Below, piece after piece: positions 17,114 through 26,059 of a stretch of DNA of 47,925 nucleotides. The stretch is from contig NZ_BCRA01000003.1 in the NCBI RefSeq assembly GCF_001552355.1, positions 1 to 47,925 of the forward strand, given 5' to 3'. The position numbers were made by a program, and so were the translations under genes. This DNA comes from Microbacterium resistens NBRC 103078. GTDB taxonomy: Bacteria; Actinomycetota; Actinomycetes; Actinomycetales; Microbacteriaceae. The notes beneath the pieces are model-generated. The model made no database searches, was not told where the DNA came from, and was given only the letters and a program-made list of their open reading frames with translations. Each line of letters begins with the position of its first letter. Positions within the stretch are counted from its first letter, which is position 1.

Positions 17114-17517
17114 TCCTCGTCGACTCCTCGGTCTGGATCGACTACCTCAGGGACGCTCCGGTCCCCGTCGTGGACGAGCTGGAAGACCTGATCCGCTCCG
17201 GGGCCGATATCCGTATCACGGAGCCGGTGATCATGGAACTGCTCGCAGGCTCTTCGCGCAACGGGGACGCCGTCGAGTCGCTGGTCAACGGTCTGCCCCT
17301 GCTCCGGACCGATTCGATGGTGGACTTCCGAGCGGCCGGTGAGCTGTTCCGCGCGTCCCGCCGGAACGGTCGTCCGATCCGCAGCCTGGTCGATTGCCTG
17401 ATTGCCGCGATCGCTATCCGGCACGACGCCGCGCTTCTGCACAAGGATCGTGACTTCGCGTTCCTCGCAGAGATCAGCCCGCTGCGCCTGCATCCGCCGG
17501 TGCCGCCGCCCGACTGA
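17110..17517 (+). CDS. vapC: PIN-domain toxin VapC
   Basis: A 135-residue PIN-domain ribonuclease with all four acidic positions: Asp5 ([12 protein letters not shown]), Glu43 (PVIMELLAG), Asp95 (SLVDCLIAA) and Asp113 (HKDRDF). The VDSSVWI opening and LVDCLIA motif are typical of VapC partners of ribbon-helix-helix VapB antitoxins, many of which cut tRNA or rRNA. The GTG start overlaps the antitoxin stop by 4 bp. It converges with the AlkD-like gene, 37 bp away; only a weak GCTCCGC/GCGGAGC hairpin lies between. Confidence 0.88.
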   Translation: MILVDSSVWIDYLRDAPVPVVDELEDLIRSGADIRITEPVIMELLAGSSRNGDAVESLVNGLPLLRTDSMVDFRAAGELFRASRRNGRPIRSLVDCLIAAIAIRHDAALLHKDRDFAFLAEISPLRLHPPVPPPD

Positions 17518-17554
17518 GTGCTCCGCCGCGGAGCGGATCGTCCCGCGGGGCGCG

Positions 17555-18226
17555 TCAGCCGAGGTGCTTCAGCGCCTCCCGGCGGGACAGGGGAGAGAGC
17601 CCCGGATGATCCGCGACGAAGGCGCGGACCCACTCCGGATCCGTCCGCGCGTACTCCCGCAGCGCCCACCCGACGGCTTTGCGGAGGAAGAACCCGGGAT
17701 CGGGGATGTTGGGCTCGATGACCGCGGCGAGCAGCGTGCGGTCCGTCCGGTCCCTCCGTCCGAGCTGGGAGATGATCGCGGCGCGACGGATCCATGCGTC
17801 CGGATCGTGCGACCAGGTCTGCAGCAGAGCGGACGTCTCCGCGGGGTGGACGTCGAGCAGCTCCGCCAGTCGGTGCGCGACCTCGTCGACGTGGTCCCAC
17901 CAGGCACCGGTGCGGATCATCTCCTCGTGCACGTCGAGCATGTCGAGGCGCCCTCTGACCGGTCGCAGGCCCATGAGCTCGGTGGCCGCATAGCGCTCCT
18001 CGCGATGCCCGGCCTCGCGCCAGAGCGTCAACGCCGCGGTGCGGAGCGTCTCGGGGTCGGTCGTCCCCCGAGCGGCCCGCCGGGTGAGCGCGCGCACCGC
18101 GGGAACGCGCACGCCGAGGAACGGCATGTCCGACTTCATGTAGGCCTGCTGTCCCGGAGCGAGCGCGGGGTCGGCCGCCTGGTGCAGGGCATCCCGGATG
18201 ACGCTCACGAGCAGGTTCGGCTCCAC
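17555..18226 (-). CDS. DNA alkylation repair protein (AlkD-like HEAT-repeat protein)
   Basis: A 223-residue alpha-helical protein of the DNA alkylation repair (AlkC/AlkD) superfamily; such glycosylases remove alkylated purines without base flipping. The PFLGVRVPAVRAL segment, the WWDHVDEVA segment with Trp and Asp, and the DPDAWIRRAAIISQL and DPGFFLRKAVGWALREYA helices match the family's HEAT-like repeats. The Asp of WWDHVD corresponds to the catalytic Asp of AlkD. It starts at a GTG 6 nt after a TAGAAT box, so it is leaderless and monocistronic. Confidence 0.85.
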   Translation of the reverse strand: MEPNLLVSVIRDALHQAADPALAPGQQAYMKSDMPFLGVRVPAVRALTRRAARGTTDPETLRTAALTLWREAGHREERYAATELMGLRPVRGRLDMLDVHEEMIRTGAWWDHVDEVAHRLAELLDVHPAETSALLQTWSHDPDAWIRRAAIISQLGRRDRTDRTLLAAVIEPNIPDPGFFLRKAVGWALREYARTDPEWVRAFVADHPGLSPLSRREALKHLG

Positions 18227-18232
18227 GCGCCG

Positions 18233-18238
18233 ATTCTA
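18233..18238 (-). promoter_or_regulatory. -10 box of leaderless alkD-like gene
   Basis: TAGAAT on the minus strand is followed by 6 nt and the GTG at 18226. Confidence 0.6.
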
Positions 18239-18320
18239 GGCCGGGTGCGAGGGGCCGCGACGTCGCCCGGGGCAGGCCCGGAGCGGGCGAGCACCTTCCT
18301 CGAAGAATTTTCGCCGCGGA

Positions 18321-18350
18321 TGTCGATCCGGCGTCTTCTCGTTCGACGTC
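18321..18350 (+). promoter_or_regulatory. Candidate ECF-type promoter of the YCII-sigma unit
   Basis: TGTCGA (18321-18326) and CGTC (18347-18350), 20 bp apart, resemble the TGTCGA -35 and CGWC -10 reported for ECF42 sigma factors. The unit would then be autoregulated. An alternative CGTC lies at 18332-18335. The spacing is not ideal, so this is tentative. Confidence 0.3.
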
Positions 18351-18435
18351 TGGAATGAGAGGGTCGAGAAGCGGCCCACCGACCAGCACCGCGGACCCCG
18401 ATCGGGGCCCGGGATCCCCAGAAGGAGAAGAGACG

Positions 18436-18861
18436 ATGAAGTTCATGCTGATCATGCGCGCCACCGACGAGGCCGTGGAGGCGTACGAGGACACGCCCTT
18501 CGAGCAGGTCATCGAGGCGATGGGCAGGTACAACGAGTCGATGATGAAGGCCGGCGTGCTGCTGGCCGGCGAGGGGCTGACCGACGCGGCCGAGGGCTTC
18601 GTCGTGGACTTCAGCGCGGAGAAGCCCCTGATCACGGACGGCCCCTACGGCGAGACCAAGGAGCTGTTCAACGGCTTCTGGATCATCGAGACCGCCACCC
18701 GGGAGGAGGCCGCGGAGTGGGCCTCGCGCGCCCCGCTCGGCCCGGGCGCCTTCCTCGAGGTGCGTCGGGTCACCGAGTTCTCGGACTTCCCCGAGGACAA
18801 CGAGTGGATCCAGAAGGAGGCCGGCTGGCGCGAGGAGCAGGCCCAGAAGGCGCAGGACTGA
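18436..18861 (+). CDS. YCII/DGPF-domain protein
   Basis: A 141-residue protein of the YCII-related (DGPF) family: MKFMLIMRATDEAVEAYE at the start and the motif DGPYGETKELFNGFWIIE (the DGPF signature) near residues 72-90. These small proteins form ferredoxin-like barrels and are encoded next to ECF42 sigma factors, as here; their role in sigma-factor control is not established. A strong AAGGAG ribosome site precedes the ATG at 18436. The sigma gene starts 10 bp after its stop, so they form an operon. Confidence 0.88.
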   Translation: MKFMLIMRATDEAVEAYEDTPFEQVIEAMGRYNESMMKAGVLLAGEGLTDAAEGFVVDFSAEKPLITDGPYGETKELFNGFWIIETATREEAAEWASRAPLGPGAFLEVRRVTEFSDFPEDNEWIQKEAGWREEQAQKAQD

Positions 18862-18871
18862 GCAGGATTCC

Positions 18872-20164
18872 GTGAGCGATTCCGCAGAGGCGACGGCGCA
18901 CCCCACCGGATCCGGTCCGGCGGAGCGCGCCGTCGCCGCGGTCTGGCGCATCGAGTCCGCCAAGATCGTCGCGACCCTGACCCGTTACGTGGGCGACTTC
19001 GGCCTGGCCGAGGACCTCGCCCAGGAGGCGCTCGTCGACGCGCTCGCCCAGTGGCCGCGCGACGGCGTCCCCACCAACCCCGCGGCGTGGCTGACCGCCG
19101 TCGCCAAGCGCAAGGCCGTGGACGGGTGGCGGCGACGGGAGAGGTACGACGAGCGGATCGCGGCGATGGCCCACGACCGGGAGCGGGAGCAGGCGGAGGC
19201 CGCGGACGCGCCGCCGTGGGATCCGGACGCGATCGACGACGACGTGCTGCGCCTCGTGTTCGTCGCGTGCCACCCGGTGCTGTCGCGCGACGCGCAGGTC
19301 GCGCTGACGCTGCGGGTCGTCGGCGGCCTGTCCACCGAGGAGATCGCGCGCGCCTTCCTCGTCCCGACCGCCACGGTGCAGCAGCGGATCGTGCGTGCGA
19401 AGAAGACGCTCGGCGCGGCGCACGTGCCGTTCGAGGTGCCCGCCCGTGAGGAGTTCGCCGCCCGTCTGGGGGGAGTGCTCGGGGTCCTCTACCTGATCTT
19501 CAACGAGGGCCACGCGGCCACCGGCGGATCCGAGTGGATGCGCCCTGACCTCGCACGTGAGGCGACCCGACTGGCCCGCGTGCTCGCCGAGCTCGTTCCC
19601 GCCGAGCCCGACGCGCACGCGCTCGTCGCGCTCATGGAGCTCACCGCCGCGCGCTTCCCGGCACGGGTCGACGCGCACGGGGATCCCGTCCTCCTCGCCG
19701 ATCAGAACCGGGCGCTGTGGGACCGCGGACGCATCGCGCGGGGCCGGGCGGCGCTGGCCCGCGCGGACGCACAGGGACGTGGCCGCGGCGCCTACGCGCT
19801 GCAGGCGGCGATCGCGGAGACGCACGCCGTGGCGTCGTCGGTCGAGGAGACGGACTGGGATCGCATCGTGCTCCTCTACGAGGCGCTCGGGCGACTCGCG
19901 CCCTCTCCGGTGATCGAACTCAACCGTGCCGCCGCCGTCGCGATGGCGACCGGGCCCGCATCAGCCTTGCGCATCATCGACGCGCTGGTGGAGAGCGGGG
20001 CGCTGCGCGGATACCACCTCCTGCCCGCGACGCGGGGGGAGATGCTGCTCAGACTCGGACGCGAGGACGAGGCGCGCTCGGAGTTCGCCGTCGCCGCGGG
20101 GCTCGCCGGGAACGACCGTGAACGGGCGCTGCTGGAGGCGAAGTCCCGCGGCGAGCACGACTGA
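18872..20164 (+). CDS. ECF42-type RNA polymerase sigma factor with C-terminal extension
   Basis: A 430-residue sigma factor: sigma region 2 (about 28-100: ESAKIVATLTRYVGDFGLAEDLAQEALVDAL), region 4 (about 135-190: SRDAQVALTLRVVGGLSTEEIARAFLVPTATVQQRIVRAKKTL), then about 230 residues of helical, TPR-like extension (AARFPARVDAHGDPVLLADQNRALWD, IVLLYEALGRLAPSPVIELNRAAAVAM). This architecture and the upstream DGPF gene define group ECF42, where the extension is needed for activity and no anti-sigma factor is encoded. The GTG start has AGGA 6-9 nt before it. A hairpin terminator follows the stop. Confidence 0.9.
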   Translation: MSDSAEATAHPTGSGPAERAVAAVWRIESAKIVATLTRYVGDFGLAEDLAQEALVDALAQWPRDGVPTNPAAWLTAVAKRKAVDGWRRRERYDERIAAMAHDREREQAEAADAPPWDPDAIDDDVLRLVFVACHPVLSRDAQVALTLRVVGGLSTEEIARAFLVPTATVQQRIVRAKKTLGAAHVPFEVPAREEFAARLGGVLGVLYLIFNEGHAATGGSEWMRPDLAREATRLARVLAELVPAEPDAHALVALMELTAARFPARVDAHGDPVLLADQNRALWDRGRIARGRAALARADAQGRGRGAYALQAAIAETHAVASSVEETDWDRIVLLYEALGRLAPSPVIELNRAAAVAMATGPASALRIIDALVESGALRGYHLLPATRGEMLLRLGREDEARSEFAVAAGLAGNDRERALLEAKSRGEHD

Positions 20165-20182
20165 CCCGCGCCCGCGGGACGA

Positions 20183-20218
20183 CGAAGGGGCCGTCCTCCG
20201 TGGAGGACGGCCCCTTCG
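20183..20218. terminator. Bidirectional hairpin terminator
   Basis: A perfect 16-bp stem with a CGTG loop (20183-20198 with 20203-20218) lies between the convergent sigma factor and Bax1-like genes. No T-tract is present. Confidence 0.8.
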
Positions 20219-20233
20219 CGGGAGCGGGTCGCG

Positions 20234-21157
20234 TCAGTTGTTGCCGCGAGCGATCGCGATGATGCGCAGGATCTCGACGTACAGCCAGACGACGGTGACC
20301 ATGATGCCGAAGCCGCCGAGCCAGCCGTAGACGCGGGGAGCGCCGTTGCGGACGCCCTGCTGGATCTGGTCGAAGTCCAGGACGAGCGAGTACGCGGCCA
20401 TGAGAACGACCAGGACGCCGATGATGAGGCCCCACGGGATGCCGAAGGGGCCGGGGGCGCTGTGCATCCCGAAGCCGTCCTTCACGACGCCCGTGAGCAT
20501 CAGGATCAGGTTCAGCACCGAGAACGCCAGGTAGCCGAACATGGCGACCATGAAGATCTTGGTGGCGCGCTTGGAGGCGCGGATCTTGCCGCTCGCGAAG
20601 AGCGCGAGGGTGACGCCGACGACGGCCACCGTGGCGACGGTGGCCTGCATGACGATGCCCGGCCACAGGACCTCGAAGTACGCCGAGATGCCGCCGACGA
20701 AGAGGCCCTCGAAGGCCGCGTAGGCGAAGATCAGCGCGGGGCGGACCTTCTTGCGCGACGTGAACGTGACCACCATGGCGAGCACGAAGCCGCCGAGGCC
20801 GCCGATGACCCACGGCAGCAGGTTCACGGCGGGGCGGTTGTACGGGTCCGGCACGGGGGCGGCGATGCCGCCGAGGGTCAGGAACCACCCGACCGCGGCC
20901 GTCACCAGCAGGATGCCGAACAGGCCCGCGGTCTTCCAGACGGTGTCCTCGACCGTCATGCGGCCGGTCTCCAGCGCGCCGGCCGGCGGCGCCGCGTACA
21001 TCCCGTCGAGCTGTGCGTTCACGGCAGCGTCCATGGTGGCGTGAGACATCGACGCCGTCTGCGCGCCCTGCGTCGCGCCCGGAGCACCGGGATAGGTCGC
21101 GACGTTGCGCGGGTCCGGCTCCTTGAACGCCGGGTTGTTGAACGCGAAATTGCTCAT
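20234..21157 (-). CDS. Bax inhibitor-1/YccA-like integral membrane protein
   Basis: A 307-residue membrane protein with about 80 soluble N-terminal residues (PAFKEPDPRNVATYPG) followed by seven hydrophobic helices. It belongs to the actinobacterial YbhL-like branch of the Bax1 inhibitor family; the C-terminal SLVLDFDQIQQGVRNG segment, with its Asp residues in the pore region, is diagnostic. Relatives form pH-gated calcium leaks; the role here is not known. The start is the ATG at 21157 (MSNFAFNNPAF) rather than the GTG 4 codons upstream, since conserved sequence begins there. It is divergent from the GDPD gene. Confidence 0.85.
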   Translation of the reverse strand: MSNFAFNNPAFKEPDPRNVATYPGAPGATQGAQTASMSHATMDAAVNAQLDGMYAAPPAGALETGRMTVEDTVWKTAGLFGILLVTAAVGWFLTLGGIAAPVPDPYNRPAVNLLPWVIGGLGGFVLAMVVTFTSRKKVRPALIFAYAAFEGLFVGGISAYFEVLWPGIVMQATVATVAVVGVTLALFASGKIRASKRATKIFMVAMFGYLAFSVLNLILMLTGVVKDGFGMHSAPGPFGIPWGLIIGVLVVLMAAYSLVLDFDQIQQGVRNGAPRVYGWLGGFGIMVTVVWLYVEILRIIAIARGNN

Positions 21158-21230
21158 GACTGGCCTCACTCCCAGGGGTTAGTCAACGCTTTCCTCAACG
21201 ATACCGGAGCAGGCTATGAACAGGGTGTCC

Positions 21231-21236
21231 TACGCT
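21231..21236 (+). promoter_or_regulatory. -10 box of leaderless GDPD gene
   Basis: TACGCT is followed by 6 nt and the GTG at 21243, which decides that start over the ATG at 21216. Confidence 0.55.
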
Positions 21237-21242
21237 GAGAGC

Positions 21243-22253
21243 GTGATCCGACCCGCGCCGCAGGGCCCGCTCGTCATCGGCCACCGCGGTGCGCCGGGCT
21301 ACCGGCCGGAGCACTCCCGCTCCTCGTACGAGCTGGCGCTGGCGCTCGGCGTCGACGCGGTCGAGCCGGACGTCGTGGCGACGGCGGACGGCGTGCTCGT
21401 GGTCCGGCACGAGAACGAGATCTCCGGCACCACCGACGTGGCCGATCGCCCGGAGTTCGCGGCTCGGCGCACGACCAAGACGATCGACGGAGTCGCCCAG
21501 ACGGGGTGGTTCACGGAGGACTTCACCTGGGCGGAGCTGGCCACGCTGCGCTGCCGCGAGCGGCTGCCGAAGGTGCGTGCCGCGAGCGCCTCGTTCGACG
21601 GGCGCCAGCCGATCCTCCGGCTCTCCGACGTGCTGGACCTCGTGCGCGCCGCCGCTGAGGAGCAGGGCCGACGGATCGGCGTCGTGCTGGAGATCAAGCA
21701 CGCGACCTACTTCGCCGGGATCGGCCTGGACCCCGCCCCGCTCGTCGCGCGCGATCTCGTCGCGGCGGGGTGGACCGGGGGAGACCTCCCGCTGTGGATC
21801 GAGGCGTTCGAGCGGACCGTCCTGGACGAGCTCCGCGGGTCCCTGCCCGCTGCGGGGGTCGCGGCGGACTACGTCTACCTGATCGAAGCCGCCGGCAAGC
21901 CGTACGACCTCGTCGCCCGCGACGGCCGGCTGGCCGCGAGCTATGCGGACGCCCTCACGCCGGCGGGGCTGGACGCCCTCGTCGGCGCGGTCGACGGGAT
22001 CAGCGTGGACAAGAAGGTGCTGCTGGCCGCTCAGGGACCCGCGACGGTGGCCGAGGCGCACGACCGCGGGCTGGTCGTCTTCACCTGGACGTGCCGGCCG
22101 GAGAACGCCTTCCTCGACCGGCGCTTCCGCGGTCCCGGCGGCAAGCCGGCGTTCGGCGACTACGAGGGCGAGTGGCTGCGGATCGCGGCGTCGGGCGTCG
22201 ACGGCGTCTTCGTCGACCATCCGGACCTCGGTCTGGAGGCCTTCCGGTCCTGA
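21243..22253 (+). CDS. Glycerophosphodiester phosphodiesterase family protein
   Basis: A 336-residue TIM-barrel enzyme hydrolysing glycerophosphodiesters to glycerol 3-phosphate and an alcohol. The signature residues are present: IGHRGAPGYRPEHS (catalytic His, Arg and Glu), VEPDVVATADGVLVVRHE (metal-binding Glu/Asp and second His), LEIKH (Glu, Lys) and the closing GVDGVFVDHPD. No signal peptide is seen, so it is probably cytoplasmic. The GTG at 21243 is chosen for its 6-nt spacing to TACGCT. It is a single gene between divergent Bax1 and pcrA. Confidence 0.9.
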   Translation: MIRPAPQGPLVIGHRGAPGYRPEHSRSSYELALALGVDAVEPDVVATADGVLVVRHENEISGTTDVADRPEFAARRTTKTIDGVAQTGWFTEDFTWAELATLRCRERLPKVRAASASFDGRQPILRLSDVLDLVRAAAEEQGRRIGVVLEIKHATYFAGIGLDPAPLVARDLVAAGWTGGDLPLWIEAFERTVLDELRGSLPAAGVAADYVYLIEAAGKPYDLVARDGRLAASYADALTPAGLDALVGAVDGISVDKKVLLAAQGPATVAEAHDRGLVVFTWTCRPENAFLDRRFRGPGGKPAFGDYEGEWLRIAASGVDGVFVDHPDLGLEAFRS

Positions 22254-22316
22254 GGCTGCTCAGGCCTTCAGGACGCGGATCAACTCGCCGAAGACCTGAA
22301 AGTCCTTGATGTTGCT

Positions 22317-22359
22317 GGCCGGTGCCGGGGCGGGGGCCGGTGCCGGGGCGGGGCCGGTG
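22317..22359. repeat. GC-rich tandem repeat, about 2.5 units of 17-18 bp
   Basis: Two units beginning GGCCGGTGCCGGGGCGG are followed by a partial third. On the minus strand it would read as a Pro-Ala repeat, joined to 19 residues that end at a stop at 22260, but no start codon is available. Confidence 0.7.
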
Positions 22360-22388
22360 TCGGACGCGGCGCCTAGACTCGTTAGGTC

Positions 22389-24833
22389 ATGACCGAAGCC
22401 CCTCTCATCGTGCCCGGAACCGGCTCGCAGGCGCCGGGATCCGCTCCCGCCGACGACCTGCTCGCCGGCCTCAACCCGCAGCAGCTCGACGCCGTCACCT
22501 ACCGCGGCCCCGCGCTGCTCATCGTGGCCGGTGCGGGTTCCGGGAAGACCAGCGTGCTCACCCGCCGGATCGCGCTCCTGCTGCGCCAGCGGGAGGCCTG
22601 GCCCAGCCAGATCCTGGCGATCACCTTCACCAACAAGGCGGCGGGGGAGATGCGCGAGCGCGTGCAGCAGCTCGTCGGCGACGCGGCGCGGGGGATGTGG
22701 ATCTCCACCTTCCACTCCGCGTGCGTGCGCATCCTGCGGCGCGAGGCGCAGCAGTTCGGCTTCACGTCCGCCTTCACCATCTACGACTCCGGCGACTCCC
22801 GCGCCCTCATCAAGCGTCTCGTCAAGGAGCACGAGGCCGACGCCTACGGATACACCCCGGCGGCGGTCCAGTCGCGGATCTCGAAGCTGAAGAACGAGCT
22901 GCAGGACGCGGAGTCCTTCGCCCGGCAGGCGAACCTCGCCGATCCCGCGGAACGGGTCTTCAGCGAGGTGTTCGCCGACTATCAGCGTCAGCTCCAGAAG
23001 GCCAACGCCTTCGACTTCGACGACCTCATCGGCCAGACGGTCTTCCTGTTCCGCGCCTTCCCGCACGTGGCGGACACGTACCGCCGCCGGTTCCGGCACA
23101 TCCTCGTGGACGAGTACCAGGACACCAATCACGCCCAGTACGCCCTCATCCACGAGCTGACCCGGCCCGTCCAGGGCGACGCTCCGGACCCGTATGCCTC
23201 GAACGGCATGATGATCTTCGAGCCGGAGACGACTCCCGCCGAGCCGGGGGCGTCGCTCACGGTCGTGGGCGACTCCGACCAGTCGATCTATGCGTTCCGC
23301 GGCGCCGACATCCGCAACATCAGCGAGTTCGAGCGCGACTTCCCGGGCGCGAAGGTGATCCTGCTGGAGCAGAACTACCGCTCGACCCAGAACATCCTCT
23401 CCGCCGCGAACGCGGTCATCAGCAACAACTTCGACCGCAAGGAGAAGAAGCTGTGGAGCGATCGGGGAGCGGGGGAGCGGATCGTCGGCTTCACCGGCTA
23501 CTCGCAGCACGACGAGGCGCAGTTCGTCGCGGACGAGATCGAGGCGATCCATCGCGCCGGCACGCCCTACTCCGAGATCGCGGTGTTCTACCGCACCAAC
23601 TCGCAGTCGCGCGCGCTGGAGGAGATCTTCATCCGCTCGGCGCTGCCCTACAAGATCATGGGCGGCACGAAGTTCTACGAGCGGGCGGAGATCAAGGACG
23701 CGCTCGCCTACCTCGTCGCCGTGGCCAATCCGGCCGACGAGATGGCGGTCCGCCGCATCCTCAACAAGCCCCGTCGCGGGATCGGCGAGGTGTCCGAGAC
23801 CGCGATCGCCCGTTTCGCGGAGGAGCACGGCCTCACCTTCCGGGACGCCCTCGCGCATCCCGCGCAGCTCGGCTTCGGTCCCAAGATCCAGTCCGCGATC
23901 GCCCAGCTGGACGCGGTGCTCCGGGAGGCGACGGAGATCATGATCCCCGCCTCGGGCGAGATCGCGGCGCCGACGTCGGTCGCCGAGGGGCTGACGCTGC
24001 TGCTGTCGAAGAGCGGGTACATGGACGCGCTGCGCGCGAGCAGGGACCCGCAGGACGAGGCGCGGCTGGAGAACCTCGACGAGCTCATCGCCGTGACGAG
24101 GGAGTTCGCCCGCAACAACCCCGAGGGCACGATCGCCGACTTCCTCACCGAGGTCGCTCTCGTGTCCGACGCCGACGACCTGGACGATTCCAGCGGCGTG
24201 GTCTCGCTCATGACGATGCACACCGCCAAGGGGCTCGAGTACGACGCGGTGTTCGTCACCGGCGTCGAGGAGGACCTGATCCCGCACCGGATCTCGGCCG
24301 GCGAGCCGGGCGGTCCGCAGGAGGAGCGCCGCCTGTTCTACGTCGGCATCACCCGTGCCCGCAAGCGCCTGCATCTGTCCCTCGCGATGACGAGGGCGCA
24401 GTTCGGCGAGGTGTCGGTGGCGATGCCCAGCCGCTTCCTCCAGGAGATCCCGGCCGAGCTCATCGACTGGCGGCAGTCGCCCGGGGACGTGAACTCCCGC
24501 GGCGGGACCCAGTCGCGCGCGCTGAACGCCCGGCGTCCCGGGGGCCGTGGCGGCGACCGGTTCGGGGCGCGGGAGCTGCCCCGTCGTGAGACCGACGGGC
24601 TGAAGCCCCTCTCGACCGCCATGGACAAGTTCCCGAACCGCGTCACGGGCAAGGTGCGCGACAACGGCGACCTCGCACTGGCGGCGGGAGACCGGATCCG
24701 TCACGACGACTTCGGTGAGGGGCGGGTGGACCAGGTCACGGGCGAGGGCGCGAAGCGCGTCGCCCACGTCCGGTTCGACACCGCGGGAGCCAAGAAGCTG
24801 CTGATCAAGATCGCCCCGATCGAGAAGCTCTAG
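22389..24833 (+). CDS. pcrA: ATP-dependent 3'-5' DNA helicase PcrA/UvrD
   Basis: An 814-residue superfamily 1 helicase for nucleotide excision and mismatch-independent repair and for clearing replication conflicts. Walker A GAGSGKT is at 48-54, TFTNKAAGEM (motif Ia) near 79, DEYQDT (motif II) at 241-246, GDSDQSIYAFRGAD (motif III), QNYRST (motif IV), MTMHTAKGLEYD (motif V) and VGITRARKRL (motif VI). The C-terminal AAGDRIRHDDFGEGRV segment is the PcrA Tudor-like domain that contacts RNA polymerase. An insert of about 25 residues (about 259-284) separates motifs II and III. TAGACT lies 9 nt before the ATG. The SseB-like gene follows 22 bp later. Confidence 0.95.
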   Translation: MTEAPLIVPGTGSQAPGSAPADDLLAGLNPQQLDAVTYRGPALLIVAGAGSGKTSVLTRRIALLLRQREAWPSQILAITFTNKAAGEMRERVQQLVGDAARGMWISTFHSACVRILRREAQQFGFTSAFTIYDSGDSRALIKRLVKEHEADAYGYTPAAVQSRISKLKNELQDAESFARQANLADPAERVFSEVFADYQRQLQKANAFDFDDLIGQTVFLFRAFPHVADTYRRRFRHILVDEYQDTNHAQYALIHELTRPVQGDAPDPYASNGMMIFEPETTPAEPGASLTVVGDSDQSIYAFRGADIRNISEFERDFPGAKVILLEQNYRSTQNILSAANAVISNNFDRKEKKLWSDRGAGERIVGFTGYSQHDEAQFVADEIEAIHRAGTPYSEIAVFYRTNSQSRALEEIFIRSALPYKIMGGTKFYERAEIKDALAYLVAVANPADEMAVRRILNKPRRGIGEVSETAIARFAEEHGLTFRDALAHPAQLGFGPKIQSAIAQLDAVLREATEIMIPASGEIAAPTSVAEGLTLLLSKSGYMDALRASRDPQDEARLENLDELIAVTREFARNNPEGTIADFLTEVALVSDADDLDDSSGVVSLMTMHTAKGLEYDAVFVTGVEEDLIPHRISAGEPGGPQEERRLFYVGITRARKRLHLSLAMTRAQFGEVSVAMPSRFLQEIPAELIDWRQSPGDVNSRGGTQSRALNARRPGGRGGDRFGARELPRRETDGLKPLSTAMDKFPNRVTGKVRDNGDLALAAGDRIRHDDFGEGRVDQVTGEGAKRVAHVRFDTAGAKKLLIKIAPIEKL

Positions 24834-24843
24834 GCGCGGCGGC

Positions 24844-24849
24844 TAGGCT
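24844..24849 (+). promoter_or_regulatory. -10 box of leaderless sseB-like gene
   Basis: TAGGCT is followed by 6 nt and the ATG at 24856. Confidence 0.55.
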
Positions 24850-24855
24850 GGCCCG

Positions 24856-26031
24856 ATGGGTCTTTTCTCGCGCCGCAAGAAGCAGGACGACGTCGTCAGC
24901 ACCGCCGCCGAGGCACCCGCGGAGGAGACGCCCGCGGGCGTCGCTCCCGGGGACGGGACGGTGGCCGGATCCACGGACGCTTCCGAGGCCACCGACGCCC
25001 CGACGCCGGACGCGGTCCCGGAGGTCACGGTGTCGGTGCAGGCGTTCCGGGGGCTCGGGTCGCCTGCCGGGCACGACGTGTCCGGGCTCATCGCCGAGGA
25101 GGGAACGGGCTCCGGTGCGCCGGGCGAGGCCGCGGCACCGAGCGTGTCCGCAGCACCCGCTCCGGCGGCGCCTGCGGTTCCCGCGCAGCGCCGACTGCCG
25201 CTCGCTCCCGTGGACCCGCCGGCCCAGACGGAGTCGATCCCGGGGATGAAGGACAACGTCCTCCTGCGCGAAGCGCTCGCCGAACTGGAGGAGGGTGCGT
25301 CGAACGAGGTCCTGCTGGGGGTGCTGCGACAGACGCTTCAGGGGCATCTCTTCCTGCGCGTCCAGGGCGACGCGGGCGAGCAGCTCCAGGCGGGCAAGCC
25401 GCTCTCGGTCGGGATCGTCAAGGACGGCGAGAACACGTTCATGCTGGCCTTCAGCTCGGCGGCGGCCGTGCGCGACTCCGTACAGCTCGAGCAGGACCCC
25501 GCCGCCACCAGCGCGGTCGTCCAGCCGGTGCAGGCCGTGCTCCAGCAGGTCGTGAACGGACCGTTCGCGGGCCTCATCATCGACAACGCGTCGGCGCCGC
25601 ATCGCGTGGTGCTCCCGCGGGAGGTCCTCGCGAAGGCCCTGGAGCAGGCGGATCCGAACCTCACCTTGAAGACGCTGCTGGCCGCGCCGCGCGAGGCGGA
25701 CTCCGAGGCGAAGGTCGGCGAGGCGCTGGCCACGGCCCGCTTCTGGGTCGCGGTGAGCGCTCCGGGGGAGGACGGCCAGTTCGGCGTCGCGGAGGCCCGG
25801 GCGGCGGACGGCTCGCGCTTCCTCCAGGTCTTCTCGCACCCGCTCGAAGTGGTGGCGCTCGCGCGAGGCGACCAGCCGATGCCCTTCTCCGGTGAGCAGA
25901 TCGGCAAGGTGCTCGCCGGCCACCCCGAGCTGACCGGCGTGATCGTGGACCCGGCCGGCCCGACCATCGCCGTGCGCCGCGACGCTCTCGGCGCCGTCCT
26001 CGCGCTCGCCGAGGCTCCCGCCGCGGACTGA
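24856..26031 (+). CDS. SseB-family domain protein
   Basis: A 391-residue soluble protein. The first 130 residues are low complexity, rich in Ala, Pro, Glu and Thr, after a short basic start (MGLFSRRKK). Two SseB N-terminal-type domains follow, at about 135-260 (DNVLLREALAELEEGA...LFLRVQG) and about 265-385 (ALATARFWVAVSAPGEDGQFGVAEAR). The family has no firm biochemical role. A TAGGCT box 6 nt before the ATG suggests its own leaderless promoter in the short gap after pcrA. Confidence 0.78.
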   Translation: MGLFSRRKKQDDVVSTAAEAPAEETPAGVAPGDGTVAGSTDASEATDAPTPDAVPEVTVSVQAFRGLGSPAGHDVSGLIAEEGTGSGAPGEAAAPSVSAAPAPAAPAVPAQRRLPLAPVDPPAQTESIPGMKDNVLLREALAELEEGASNEVLLGVLRQTLQGHLFLRVQGDAGEQLQAGKPLSVGIVKDGENTFMLAFSSAAAVRDSVQLEQDPAATSAVVQPVQAVLQQVVNGPFAGLIIDNASAPHRVVLPREVLAKALEQADPNLTLKTLLAAPREADSEAKVGEALATARFWVAVSAPGEDGQFGVAEARAADGSRFLQVFSHPLEVVALARGDQPMPFSGEQIGKVLAGHPELTGVIVDPAGPTIAVRRDALGAVLALAEAPAAD

Positions 26032-26059
26032 CGCGGACCCGGCCGGGCCGGGCGAGCGT

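Noticed and set aside
22260..24767. 835-codon open frame on the minus strand
   Set aside because: Antisense to pcrA, whose helicase motifs are all present. Only its last 19 residues lie outside pcrA and are reported separately as a weak finding.
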